Shown here: positions 36,354 to 48,096 of the stretch, one piece after another
Layout: each line of letters starts with the position of its first letter
Position numbering within the stretch: position 1 is the stretch's first letter
DNA from: Erodium maritimum
Lineage: Eukaryota; Streptophyta; Magnoliopsida; Geraniales; Geraniaceae
NCBI GenBank assembly: GCA_963921825.1
Contig: OY997593.1
Span: 62,418,039-62,482,038, forward strand
Length of the DNA stretch: 64,000 bases
Direction: 5' to 3'
Notes under the pieces: model-generated
What the model saw: only the letters and a program-made list of their open reading frames with translations
The model's database searches: none
Told to the model about the DNA's origin: nothing
Made by a program: the position numbers and the translations under genes

Positions 36354-39343
36354 CGTCGCAGCTTCTTCGGTTCGTCTTCTTCAGAGAGTTAGAGAGAAGT
36401 GAATGAGTTAGAGAGTGACTGAGACTGTTAGAGAGAAGTGAGTGAGTTAGAGAGTGTTTTTGTTGGGTCAGTGTTAAACTAAAAATTTGGGGGCAATTCA
36501 GTCTTTTTCCAAGCAAAAATAACGGTTCAGTCAAAATAGACAGAATTTGATATTATATAGGAATCGCGAATAGTTCGCAGTGTGGAGTTGGCATGAAAGG
36601 TAAGTCGCAGTTTGGATGATGGAAACAAAGGTCAAGCATAGTTCGGACAGGGAGTTTCCCCTATATGGAATTGGAAGACCTAATTCAGCTCATTCTTGTG
36701 GTTGTAGCCGAAATTTAGAGAGAGAAAGGGAGAGGAGGAAGAACAAGGTGTCTTGAAGAAGAAAGGAAAAAGGGAGCTCCTTGCTCCAAGTTGTTCATCA
36801 TTTCTTCTCCAAAACCCTCCCACCTTCATCTTCTCATCTTTTTAGAGGTATGTGTATCCTCGACTTTCCATTCCAATCACTTTCATCTCTTGGGTTTTGG
36901 CTTGGGTTTGCTAGAAGTTGTTGGGTTTGATTGGTTTGGTGTTAGATGATGTTGTTATGAAGCTTTGATGGGTTTTTGGTGGAAAACCTTGGGTTTCTTG
37001 GAGTTTTTGATTTGATTTTGAGTTGGAGAATCATTGGAAACTTGTTTATTTGCTGATTCCTACCATGGGTAAAGGAGTTTTGGAGGTATTTAACTGTTTT
37101 GGGAGCTGGAGATGTTGAAAATGGAGTTTGGTTGTGGATTTTCGGGAAAAAAGAGCTGGAGGTTGAAGAAGGGCGAAACTGCCCTGTGTCGCCACGGATC
37201 CGTGACGGGAACCGTGACGGGAGGTGTCACGGATCCGTGAGGGAGTTTGTGACGACACGTGTCATGGTTCCGTGACGTCATCCATGACAGGTGGTGTCAC
37301 GGCTCCGTGACCTATTCCGTGGCAGACCAGTTTTGGGTTCTTTTGGGTGTTTTTCGTCATTTTCGATCTTTGTTGTGAGCTGGTTCCTTGGGGTAGTGTT
37401 GAGCCTTTATTTTCTTCTTAGTTAGATCTTGACTGGAGTTTTCTTGTGTTCCAAAGACCTTAGTTTCGAGCTCGAGGATCGAAGACCTTTCCGGTACCCG
37501 TGTGAAGAACGGAGGAGAGGTGAAGCAAACGTTTCAGCAGAGAATTGTTAGAGGAAGACCACAAGGTATGGAAAGTCTTAATTTCTTATTTAACGGTTAG
37601 TATGCATGTTAGGATAATAAAACTGGAAAGGTCCTAGAATTGCATATAGGATGCGAATAACTAGAATAATCGTATTTCAATTACTAATAAATGGATGTGT
37701 CTAGTATGCATGCTTAGGATGAGAATAACTAGTGTAACGCGCTTTCAATACTTGGGAATTGTTTTACTGGTAGAGAGGCTCTGATGAGCCCTCAGATTAG
37801 TTGTTGTGTTAGGTTCACATGCTTGATTGTTAATTATTAGGGTAATCAAGAGTCTAATGAAACTAGTTAACTTTATGTATGATTGATTTATTGCATGTTT
37901 ACTTGATTGGTTGAGTGATTGTGTTGATATAATTGTTGATTGAACGGATGATCGAGTATGACTAATTGTGCCAAAGGGGTACAATCAGGTGATCGATGTA
38001 CCGATGGTTCGTGACAGGTAAGTATACGGTAAGTGTGAAGTGCTAATGGATGTCTGTGTTGTGATTCGATGAGTGTTGATTGATGAATGAATTATAGTGT
38101 ATTTTCCTTATTCTTAATCTTGAAATGCTTGGTTGTTCGGTTCGGTACTACACCGGTGGGGGGGGGGGGGGGGGGTAATCCGGTGCCGTTGTGGTGGTTG
38201 GAGTTTGGCAGATACTATGAGTTATTGGTTGAGTATTGGAGCTTGAGGGCATTGGTTACTGGATATTATGAGTATTGGTTATTGGAGCTTGAGGGCATTG
38301 GTTACTGGATATTACGAGTATTGGTTATTGGAGACTGAGGGCATTGGTTATTGGACCCTACGGGGCAGTTGGACGGATTATTTCGTGAGAGATGATTACT
38401 GCGTTTTCACCCAAGTGTGTGCGTCCTACGGGAGCACTACTTGGTTCCCTATGACTTATGGTCCTTTGGAGGCATTTCCGAGAATCCCGACGATGAGCGT
38501 CCCTATGGGATGGTTTCCGGTGCCCCGATGCATGTGCCTCCCCTGGACCGAGGGAAAATTTGATATGATATGGGTACTCTGGTGGATCGGAATTATGGGA
38601 ACCGATGTGATCTCAGAATCTATCCATGGATCGGAGGCTTGAGAAAGCAAGTGGTTGGCGTGATATCAATTACTCCCGTTTTGATCATATTGATTCGTTA
38701 TAGTACTTTTTATGAAATCCTTTAAGTTACTGTTATCTTTAAGAGTACGATACTATTGTGATCTATTCTATTTATTAGTATTTCATGGTTAATCGCATTG
38801 AATCGTTATTTACGTTATCTGTTTAAGCAGTTTAGTATTGATCTAAAGGTGGAGTTGTTAAGATTTTTCCTACTGAGCGTAAGCTCACCCCTTTGTTTCT
38901 CTTACTGTTTTTACAGGAGCACCCGATGTCTAGAGAGTTCGAGGCTTGGGAGCTTCAATTCGTTTTGGGGTTTATCATAGATTTGTGTTGGTCCTTTGTA
39001 CTAAACACTTTATACATTACTTTATGTGTTGAGCTGTGACTCGTTGGAGATTTTGAACTACTTATCGATGATTTGAGGAAGTAACTTGATATTTTAAAGA
39101 TTTACGTCATTTATATATCGCTTTTCTACTATTCATTCTAGTCACGTCTCGAGTCCGGTCAAAACTGGATTTGGGGCGTGACAAAAGTGATAATTTTAAA
39201 AATAAATTTGAGGGGGCACATAATGGTAAATTTGTTAATTTAAAAAAGAAAATTTGAAAAACTAAGGGGCTATTGAAAATAATATAAAAAATGAGGGGGC
39301 ACATGCCCCCTGGACCCTACATAAGTCCGCCACTGATTGTAAT

Positions 39344-39831
39344 GTATTTTCTTAATTAGTTATAGAGTCGCACACGTCACACGGAATCACATATTGAGAG
39401 TAAAAGATGAAAGTTGTAGGCTAATTTTTGTATTAGTTAATTAAGGTATTTATTTTTAATAATAAATATTTCTTTTAGAAATGAAAAATAATAAAAATCG
39501 TAACCGATCGTAACCGTAATGATCGGTTTTTAGGTTGTCCGCCGAAACCCGACGTCGATACCGGTTATGGATTTCAAATGACCGGTTCTCCCAATTTAAT
39601 TACCAGAAAATAAAATTATTGTCGGACCCGGATCGATATCCACCCCTAACTATAGAGTCTAATCTCAAGTCAATGACAACTGGTCTCGGTCAAGAGGCCC
39701 AATAGCCAAACATTCCAACACCACCACTTCATGTACTAGAGATTAGAGAATATCTGTACAAAATGGTCCAACAAAAATTAACAGCTGGGCTCAGCCTCAC
39801 TCACCATCACAGGAGCTCATAAAAATTATTT
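39344..39831. other. AT-rich spacer between hAT element and tRNA
   Basis: No gene is seen. It includes ACCGATCGTAACCG and CCGGTTATGG words near 39500-39600, suggestive of an old TIR element end, and a short run AAAAATTATTTT next to the tRNA that serves as its terminator on the minus strand. Confidence 0.4.
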
Positions 39832-39905
39832 TGTCTGAGCCCGGGTTCGAACCGGGGACCTTTAGTGTGTGAGACTAACGTGATAACCGACTACACCACC
39901 CAGAC
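39832..39905 (-). tRNA. tRNA-Val (CAC)
   Basis: The minus strand folds into a 74-base cloverleaf. The acceptor stem GTCTGGG/CTCAGAC has one G-T pair and discriminator A. The D arm is GTGT-AGTCGGTTA-TCAC, the anticodon arm TTAGT-CTCACAC-ACTAA with anticodon CAC, and the T arm CCCGG-TTCGAAC-CCGGG. The A and B boxes of the internal promoter are intact. A T5 run lies just downstream on the minus strand as a Pol III terminator. There is no intron, and CCA is not encoded, as expected in a nuclear gene. Confidence 0.97.
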
Positions 39906-41505
39906 AATTTGTTAACTTAGTCGAAATTTAAATAATTAAACAAAGTAGTGACTGGAACGGATATAGAATTGAAGAGCGTGGACCCATTTTGTGCTTCCGC
40001 AGAAGTGTGGGCCAAAGTGGTGGGTTGCATTGGATTCTCAAGCATTATTGACAAATGGACACTGCCCTCCTCACCAACTCAACTTGATGCCTACAATCCA
40101 ACACACAAATGGAAATTTCCCAACCTTACTCTCTCTTTCACCAATTTATCACTTGACATTTCTATTCCATCAATGAGCCTCGTCACTGTTTGTTGCCTCA
40201 CCACCATCCACTAATTACTAATTACTAATTACTCCTCTAATAATGTTTCCACTTAACCCCACCCACACTGTTATTGTCACATTCACTAAACTGTCCATTT
40301 CCTTGATCACACACTTCACCAGGACCTCATATTTCAAATTTCTTCAAGAGAATCCAACAACTGTGGTCCACACCTTGTGTTCAATACATAGTAAGACAAT
40401 TTCTGCACTTTTTCTCTTTCCAGTTCGACCATACTTGGATTTCTCTTACGTAACAAAAATAGCCATTTCCCATTTATGCACCTTAAAGTTCACAATCATT
40501 ACTACCTCTAATTCTTATGAACATAGTAACTCTTCCTTCCCCCTACTTATGAATTTCGATCACATCAGTGGCAATTACGTAATATCTGGATGCGTTTTGA
40601 ATTAACGGCTCTAATCTCAATTTCATACATGTAATTAAATTTAAATATGCCTTGGAACACGTGTCCCACCCCTTGGATAAGTCAATGCCATAATCAGAAG
40701 TGTAGGTGAATGTCAATGTCCCCTTCCCCTCCTATGGTTTCCTTTGTTTTATACGCGAAATTCTTTTTCTACCCTTCCGAATTTTGAATTCTCCAGATCG
40801 GACCCCACATGCTGCAAAAGAATAAAACCGTTAGGGGTATTCTCGCAAATATGTGGAGTTCTGAGGGCAAGCTCGACGGGCGCCGAAATTTCAGAATTAC
40901 GGTAACCCAGACAGTATTTCGCCACCCGAAACCGAAGCCCGTTCTCCCATAACCTTGCTCCTACCAGTACAGACCAGACAGTTTCTCTCCTTTCCCAAAA
41001 TTGCCCCTCAACGTCTCGCTGCCGTTTCAAATCATACCCGTCGTTTTGCTTTACTCGAGGGGCACGTTCGTCATCAGGTTTAATTAATTTGGATTATTTT
41101 ATTTGTCTTAAAATTCAAATTTTAGATGAGTAACTGACCTCCGGTTACAAGAGGAAACCCAGCTGCTGCTTCACGTGGTTGTACCTCGTGTTGGTGCGTG
41201 GTTGCACGTTGAGCTCTATATCAACATCCTCTCTCTGTCTGTGCCAAAAAGCTTTGAACGCTACAGTGCGCACAACGAAATCTGCGTCGTCGTTTCTCTG
41301 ATACAAAAACCCGACCCGCATTCCTAGATTAGGGCTTCAACCGATCAGGCGCAGAGCTTCTGAGACGAGCACCAGAGATTCGATTCCGAGGGAATTGAGA
41401 GGGATAGTTCAGTGGCAATGGTGGAGTGCTCTGGCGTTTTCACGTGAAGCTAGGGACACGCTATTGTAGAGAGAGACTAGGTCGGAGAGAGAGGAGGAGG
41501 TGGAG
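39906..41505 (+). other. Spacer and promoter/5' UTR of the TPX2-like gene
   Basis: No open frame with a domain is present. Near the gene, CTCTATATCAACATCC (about 41214-41229) is a possible TATA region, and the CT-rich stretch and GAGA-rich leader to 41505 fit a 5' UTR. An MSA-like motif lies at 40825-40835. Frames at 39948-40605 are low-complexity. Confidence 0.5.
40825..40835 (-). promoter_or_regulatory. MSA-like element (G2/M) upstream of the TPX2-like gene
   Basis: On the minus strand it reads CCTAACGGTTT, matching the mitosis-specific activator consensus YCYAACGGYYA except the last base. MYB3R factors bind this core in plant G2/M genes. It lies about 680 bp from the ATG, far for a typical MSA, so its function is a guess. 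Confidence 0.35.
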
Positions 41506-44500
41506 ATGGAGGAGGATATGGAGATTGAAGTGTTTGAAGCTCACGAAGTCGACCTTGATTACGAGTTCGACGCAGCTCGGTTCTTCGATTTCACTCGTGC
41601 GGAGTCGCTCGCGGAGGCGCGTGGAGCTGAGCTTTGGTTCGAATCTGCCGATAGCTATCCGCCGTCTCGTAAGCATTTCCGACTATGAGACCTAATGTCC
41701 CTTCTATCTTCTAACCAAATCACATATTTTAGGTCTCTATACCGTCTCGTTGCTAACAGCTTAGTACTCATAGCGAGATTCGTCTAGCTGATTTTTTAAG
41801 CCTTTTTAGCCCTAATGTTTCTCAGATGTACCAATTTCTGAAATTTTCTTGTCATTTTGTCCATTTTCTGTTTATTAGAGCTTGAGCAGCTACCTTTTAT
41901 TTGAAAAAAATAATAATTTGTCACCATCCGAGAAATAGCATTCTGATTTTGTTTCTCTTTCCTTGTGATGATGATTGCATTGAGTTTCTCAGAAAAATCA
42001 TTCCGATCAGAGAGATTTTTTCTTGGTTCTTGTAGTGGTCATTATTGATGTTTTGAAGTGAAACTTTCAGGTTTAAAATGCATATTCCTCTCTTTTATGT
42101 CCTGTGTTTCAGCTTTTGTGGCCAAAATGGTCCTGAGAGAGGACATCCTCAAGGAAAATGTTAATACCTCTCCAAAATCTAGCATCCTGGACAACACTGC
42201 TTCTGTGCGCAACAATGACTCAGATGTTGGTGCTGGGCCTGGATCTTTGGCCTCTGATACTAACAGAGGTATGGCAGAGCATGTTTATACTAATGTAATA
42301 CTTGTTATCTTTATTCAGCTTGATCTCTATAATTTAACTTCATTTCTTTTTGATCCATCCTTAGCACCAACTTTTCAGTGGTCTCTATCTCACAATGAAT
42401 CTTAACATTACAATAAAATCACACCCCTTGAGGTGTGAGCCCCAAATTGATAAGCTTTTAGCTTACAGTTTTACAGTTTTTTTCTTTGTTTGTCTGTAAT
42501 AAATTATTTTGAATCTCTGTAGGAATTTCCTGAGTTTGCAACATGCTTGTAGCTGTAATTCACAAGATATCATTATAGTCCTGCTAATTTGTTTGATGTA
42601 GAAAATATCTATATGCACTCTGCTACATCTACGAGAATCTCTTAGTTCAATGTGCAAAAGTTGGATTCCCATGAAGGTTTCTGTTAGAGTCATTTGCTTC
42701 TTCTGAATTCTGTGTTTTGTTATCTCTAGATTGTGTAGGGAAGGGTGGAGGACTATTTACCAGTTTATGGAGTGGCAAACTGCAAGAAAGTCATAATCAA
42801 GCCCAAAACTTGATGACAGGTGATTAGTTTGTTGCCATTTGATTGTCAAAAGTTGAAACTTGTGCTCATATTTGAAAACATGATTACTAATATTGATTTC
42901 CAGTTCACGAACTAAAACTATAAAATTTCTTTATTTTCCATTTTTTTGGATGATTTGCTCTCTATTATTCATGTTGTATCTGTCCGCTGAACCAATAATT
43001 TCTCTTTATTGATGTATTTTCTGCCAACATTAAATGTGGTTGACCACTTCTTTGCAGGAATAACCTATCAAATGACTGGCAATTGCCTTAATACTAGTAG
43101 TAAGCCCCATAGCAAAAAGTTTTTACCAAGGAGCTCAACTTTGATGAAACCTACAGCAAGTCAGTTGGCCAAGCAAAATGGACCCCATCAAGGGGGTGCT
43201 TCAAGGTTTTTTTTCTTGAAAAACATTTATAATTCCATTCTTACTATCGAAATTATGTGTAGTTTATTATTGGCTCTTCTATAACTTGGGACATGCTCCG
43301 TTCTTGATGAAAGTTGAACTTTGACTATGCATAATGAATTATGTATATTTTGATTTACCAAACCCTCTTTTTTCCTATGCCCTCAATGTCGAGTTCTAAT
43401 ATATTGATGGCTCTTCTTTCAGATTCCAAATGCCATTTGGTCAAAATAATCAAAAAAGCTCATGTAACTCTTCTGTGGTTGAAAGTCAAGCAGCCAAAAG
43501 GCAGAAAGTTGATGGAGGTCACCTACGTAAGGTCGGTAAATTTGTTATAATATTTGGTTTTCTGTTATTTTCAAGATGGCATTGGGAAGTGTCTGTGTGT
43601 TTTATAGTATTGCCAAGGAGAATCCTATCTTTGAGTAACAATAAATGATCAAATTCATCTCATATCTCCAATATTTGCTCAACTTCTTCTGTTCTTTGTA
43701 GCAGCTTGCTGATGTGAAGGAGCAAACTACTTTGGTGCATAAGGTGCCTAGAAAGGTATATCAATATCACTGCATTTTCCCATTGAGTAGGATACATATT
43801 TTCTATGACATTATTTCGTCATGAATTCTTGTTCTGTTTAATGGGGCATTTCCCTGTTCATATTTGTGGATGACATCCTAATACTTTATTGACGGCTTAT
43901 AGGACGGACCTCCGGATAGAAACTTTACTCACGGGAGGCTGAAACTTACTATCCCAAGGGAGCCAGACTTTGAAACCGCACAGAGGGCTCAAAGGGCAAG
44001 GTATGTAGTATTTTGTTTTGTTTTACTGATAACTAGAGGTAGTGAGAAGTGAATTTGCCTAAATGTTACACGACACTATTTGTCTGAGTTTCAGGCCCAA
44101 TAACAATGCAGAAGTAGAAGAAGTGAGAGGAGTTGCACGTAGATTCAAAGCTCGGCCATTGAACAGAAAAGTTGGTATTTACAGTTAGTAGGAATAAAGT
44201 ATTGTTCACAAGTGGCTCCTGTGTTTTCATCTTCTCATGTTTCTAATTTTGTATTAACAGATTCTCGAGGCTCCTTCGTTGCCTCTCCCGAAGAAGAGCA
44301 CTCCAAGACTGCCAGAATTTCAAGTAAGTTCTTACACTTGAACTTTCATGGGAAACACCTCTTACAAGAAATTTCCTCTTATACTGACCAGATCTTATAT
44401 TCTCTTTGTGCTATAAATTCTCAGGTTTTCCACTTAAAGACCGCAGAACGAGCCATGCAACATGCACCTGCGTCTGTTCCATCATCCTCACTTCACTGGA

Positions 44501-46061
44501 ATGATAATGAAAAGGTTACTGCTTAGCATTGTTATTTGTGTATTCTTTCATCAGTTCTATAAACAAATTACTCAAATTTCATGGACGGCAAACAATGCAA
44601 ATTTTTGTCAACTACATACAATTCATTAACACTTCTGGAAAATTGAAATATTGCCAATGCAGGGTTTGGGTCTGAACAAGCCTAGTACAGTTGCTGAGAA
44701 TGCCAACAGAAGGTAACATCTTGAGAACTTTCTCCATCTACCCAAGTACTTTTCGCATAATTTGGTCTTTTGTCTAGCATTTTGTTCATTTCATATACTA
44801 TTTTGTGCTCTTTGCATTCTATGTTGCATATCCCCTTGACATCTTTCAAAGGAGAATGTTATTTCATTGTTGATAAAAAATTGCTGACGGTACCTTAGTT
44901 GGATTGGGTGGTGAAATTCATTAATTTTAAATTCGGTGATTGATATGGTAAACATGTGTTTCTATTTGCTATGTAATTCAAAAGTGATGAATGAGCTATA
45001 ATCAATTTTCTTCATTTCCATTGGTCCTGAACTTTTCAATTGCTGCTGCATTGCTCAGGCCAAGTACAACAAATGCATCAAAGCAAGATATATGTGAAAA
45101 TATGCACAACTTCAAAGCGCGTCCTCTTAATAAGAAGGTAATGAAGGTTGAGTCATTAGATTGCTTGCTTGAGTATCATATTCATCGCCACCATCTTAAG
45201 TGTATTGTGGATTCTTTTCTTGTGACAACCCAGATACTGTCAAGTAAAGGAGATATAGGCGTTTTCCGGAATATCAAGCGCGAAACTACAGTTCCGATGG
45301 TATTTTTACCTTCTCAAATGTTCTTGTAACTGTTTCTAGACCTTTTTGTTACGATAACTGTCCTGAATAATATCATATCTTGACACAGGAATTTAATTTC
45401 CATTCACAAAAGAGGACTCAGCATAATCCACCAGTAGACCTTTTCAGTAAGGTAACCCTTAATAGTACATTTTTTTTCCTTCTCTTCTTGCTTTACAAGT
45501 CATTGAAGATTCTGATAGCTTATTATTTTTATATGGTTTAATTAGCTTTCACTGGCAACTGGGCTCCAGCCAAACAAAGAATCCCAGTTGAAATTGCCTC
45601 AAACTTCCTGTACTAAGGTTTCCTTCTTTGTAACTTGTGAAATGGATATTATGAGCATTGATTTTTTGAATTGCTTTTGCTTTAGTCTATCCTAAGTGAT
45701 TTGTTTTCTGGTATAAGGGCCCAAAAGAAAATAGATTCCAATCATTTCAACAAGAACACAAGGTAAGCACAGAGCCAAAGCTTTAGGAAGCGATTAGTCT
45801 TAACTGATTAAGTGATGCATATAATCTGACTAGCTCTTTGTATAGATGGTGCATTTGGTCAAAGAAAAGTGCTCTGTGATTGGAGGAAAGCAAATTCAGT
45901 GTGGTGGTGATGAGAGTATCACTGAAGGTGGTTCTGGTTCTCATTTGAGTATGAGGTATGTCAACTATGTCTGTCCGGTAGAATAATTTTTCTCGTGCCT
46001 TTATTATCAGTCCTTTCAATCTTAACAATTCAAGTGCTGCAGGAGATTGGGGATCCGCTGA
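41506..46061 (+). CDS. TPX2-like microtubule/Aurora-binding protein (TPXL2/TPXL3 type), 18 exons
   Basis: Exons: 41506-41668, 42113-42268, 42730-42819, 43058-43205, 43423-43531, 43702-43755, 43903-44000, 44095-44170, 44261-44323, 44425-44514, 44663-44712, 45059-45137, 45234-45299, 45389-45451, 45546-45617, 45718-45762, 45846-45955, 46043-46061. They sum to 1551 bases, an open 516-codon frame. The N-terminus (DLDYEFDAARFFDF) is the Aurora-kinase-binding motif. Exons 7-10 hold the TPX2-importin region (LTIPREPDFETAQRAQ, RFKARPLNRKILEAPSLPLP), and FKARPLNKKILSSKGDIGVF follows later. The end RRLGIR is the short last exon. The C-terminal TPX2 domain of full-length TPX2 (about 750 residues) is absent, as in Arabidopsis TPXL2/TPXL3 (about 500 residues). 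Role by family: spindle assembly and Aurora activation. Confidence 0.92.
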
Positions 46062-46480
46062 GACTAGAACAGATTACAAACTACAAACCAATATAATTCT
46101 CTACTCCCCAGTGCAGCCTTGTAATTGATGACACCATTTAATTCCTGCAAGTAGATGAAGCTTTCTCCATTTGCTGCATACAAAGTCCAAGAATAGGGTC
46201 ACATAATACCGAAGACAGTTTTTCCCTGTGAAGAATCTGATGCTATAGATTTATGTTCTCTTAATCTTGGCCCATAGCACAACCAAACCAATAGAGATGC
46301 TTTGAGGCCATTGTTGTACAGTTTATCCTAACATCTTCAATCTGAAGTTGCCTCTACTTGTAGCTTCACCTCATATACTATTATTATTCAAGAATATATA
46401 CAATTCAGAAGACGAATATTATCTTTCATCTATCAGCAAATAAATTTTAAATTACTCCAAATCTGTTCCTATCGAGAACC
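46062..46480 (+). other. 3' UTR and flank of the TPX2-like gene
   Basis: No gene. The sequence after the stop codon lacks domains. AT-rich words near 46380-46450 could serve polyadenylation. Confidence 0.5.
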
Positions 46481-46640
46481 CAGCTTGGACCAACCATTAC
46501 CTGGTGGATTCAAGCATTACAATTTGAGCTCAGTTAATTTGAAAAGTAGAAATAAAGAAAGTGGCTTGGACCAACCAAATTACCTGGTGGATTCGAGCAT
46601 ATGTAATTTAAGTTTGAGCTCTCCAAACTCTAACCGAGAG
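46481..46640 (+). repeat. Tandem pair of about 80-bp units
   Basis: GCTTGGACCAACCA, TTACCTGGTGGATTC and TTTGAGCTC occur in the same order from about 46482 and again from about 46564. The duplication is imperfect (ATTACC versus AATTACC, CAAGC versus CGAGC). Confidence 0.85.
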
Positions 46641-47345
46641 CCTCTGGTTGCATTGCTTCCGTCGTCGCCGGTGGCCATGAGAGCTTCTGACGGTTCCGTC
46701 TCTTTCCTTTTCCTCTCCTTCGTTTCTTTCATGCACTTCCATGTTGTGACTGTGCTGATGTCAGAAGTTGGTTGTACCATTGGAGGTCTCGGTCGGCTTG
46801 GTTTGTTTGAACCTCGTAATCCGACGGTGGTAGTCGGACTTTTGCTCCTCCTCCCTCCGGTTCCGACGGCAAGCCCCTCTTTGAGCAGTCGTTTTTGTTC
46901 TCCGCCCGAACACAGCAACTACAACCTTTTACTGAGTCTAAGAGAGTATATCGAGCCTCCTGGGCTATTCCGAAATTGATCTCCACAATTGGAGATGGTT
47001 TTGGAACAATACAGTCGGTATTTTTGGGATCCGGGAAAAGGACAATATGATGGGGGATCCGGGAAAGGGACAATATGATGGGGTCTGTTTCCACGACACC
47101 AAAATCGGGTTACCCCGGCTATTCAAAACGGGTCGACAGTATAAGGAGGCTGCACTACGAAAAATATGAAGTTCAGAATTGGCATAATAGGAGCCCTAGT
47201 TTTGATGTTCCGTCGTATTGGTTGTTTCATTATTTTGTGTTTTTTATTTCCCTGGTTTCTGTTTTTATTCTGGAGTCTAAAGCCTTTGATTCTACTTGTA
47301 TAACCTTTGATTGACGATAATGCATTTTCGTACTGCCCGTTTAAA
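46641..47345 (+). mobile_element. Possible short non-LTR retroposon
   Basis: A GC-richer block (GTCGTCGCCGGTGGCCATGA near 46670) resembles the 5' leader of plant LINEs. It is followed by a tandem pair GGGATCCGGGAAA at 47029-47070 and a 3' end CCCGTTTAAAAAAATTAAA. No coding domain and no clear target duplication were found. Confidence 0.4.
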
Positions 47346-47960
47346 AAAATTAAAATAAAAAATGGTTGTGCAGTTGAGAAGAACTCTTTGGGGACGGACT
47401 AGACCAACCGAAGCAGTCCAGATTATAACCCCCACTTGGTTACAAGCTCACGCTGATGGAGCATGTGTACAGTGGGTTTATAAACAATGGTATTGTTTTA
47501 CACCAAAGTGATGTGGGATCGATAGTGGGACTTGTTTAGGTTCTTCTATCAGTTGAAATAAGCTTATAATGATCATAGATGAGGTTACATATCAAAAATG
47601 CCAAAGTATTGAATGCAACTTTGTGAACATTTTTGATGTATCAACCTAAACTGCAATTACTTACAGAGTTATGATTATAGCTTTGTTTAAAACACAATCT
47701 TGTGGTGGCTTAGTGTCGATGAAGATGGTGAAGTCAGGTTTGATACTTAGCCTTGTCTTTGATCTCCCGGTGAGCTCTAGAGTTGTAATCCTAACCACTT
47801 TCTTAATTCTCTGGCTTAATATCCTTTTTGGGGTAAAAGGAAAAGAGATACTAACTTTCTTGTCATGGTTTGATGATACAAAACATTAACATGCCATGCT
47901 TTCTTCATTCCCGATTACGCAATTTAATAATTGTTCAGTGCCAACTTTGCTGGAATGCAC

Positions 47961-47969
47961 TATATAAAG
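47961..47969 (+). promoter_or_regulatory. TATA box without an obvious gene
   Basis: CACTATATAAAGGGGAGAAG is a strong plant TATA context. It is followed by a plausible A/C-rich 5' leader and an ATG at 48061 (good context CATAATGC), but that frame stops after 11 codons (48061-48096, MLLLYNSKESS). Possibly a broken gene or a non-coding transcript. Confidence 0.5.
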
Positions 47970-48096
47970 GGGAGAAGAAGAAAAAAGGAACATTCTAACC
48001 ACCTCTCTGCAAATAATTGATTATCATCACCATTCTTGTTTTTGCTTCACCTAATCCATAATGCTTCTACTTTACAACTCCAAAGAGTCAAGCTAA

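Larger units (their letters stand above)
32736..36661 (-). mobile_element. Mutator-like element (3926 bp) with 140-bp TIRs, 9-bp TSD
   Basis: Inverted repeats of about 140 bp start GGGGAAACTCCCTGTCCGAA at 32736-32875 and 36522-36661, and differ at only about two positions. TATATGGAA is duplicated at 32727-32735 and 36662-36670, the 9-bp size of Mutator insertions. The element carries a minus-strand transposase with an in-frame stop, a frameshift and no C-terminus, and a small plus-strand zf-GRF gene convergent with it. The near-identical TIRs suggest a fairly recent jump, powered by another copy. Confidence 0.95.
32321..39183 (+). mobile_element. Solo LTR E, TSD AAAGT, split by a Mutator-like element
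   Basis: It begins TGTAAGAACCGCTCCCGGTC and ends GGATTTGGGGCGTGACA. AAAGT is duplicated at 32316-32320 and 39184-39188. After subtracting the nested element at 32736-36661 and its 9-bp duplication, about 2928 bp remain, the expected LTR size. Variable block 1 (37185-37330) has palindromic CACGGATCCGTGA units. Block 2 (38155-38560) has a run of about 18 G and tandem units of about 55 bp containing TATTGGTTATTGGAG. No coding domain belongs to the LTR itself. Confidence 0.93.
30387..39335. mobile_element. hAT element (outer shell of a four-level nest)
   Basis: Left terminus CAGTGGCGGATCCA and right terminus TAAGTCCGCCACTG are inverted repeats sharing CAGTGGCGGA, and both are followed inward by related G-rich stretches (GGGAGGGGGCAC and its inverse). 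Perfect 8-bp copies of ATTGTAAT flank it at 30379-30386 and 39336-39343, as hAT requires. Removing the later insertions (LINE 30550-31926 and LTR E 32321-39183, each with one duplication copy) leaves roughly 690 bp of non-coding sequence. The original insert was therefore a small non-autonomous hAT. Confidence 0.9.

Noticed and set aside
38158..38176. Run of about 18 G as a regulatory G-tract
   Set aside because: It lies in the variable block of a solo LTR and its length may be a sequencing or assembly artefact.
19348..39650. One giant hAT element from TAGGGCTGG to CCACCCCTA
   Set aside because: The terminal resemblance is weak and the flanking octamers (CAATAGAT and AACTATAG) do not match.
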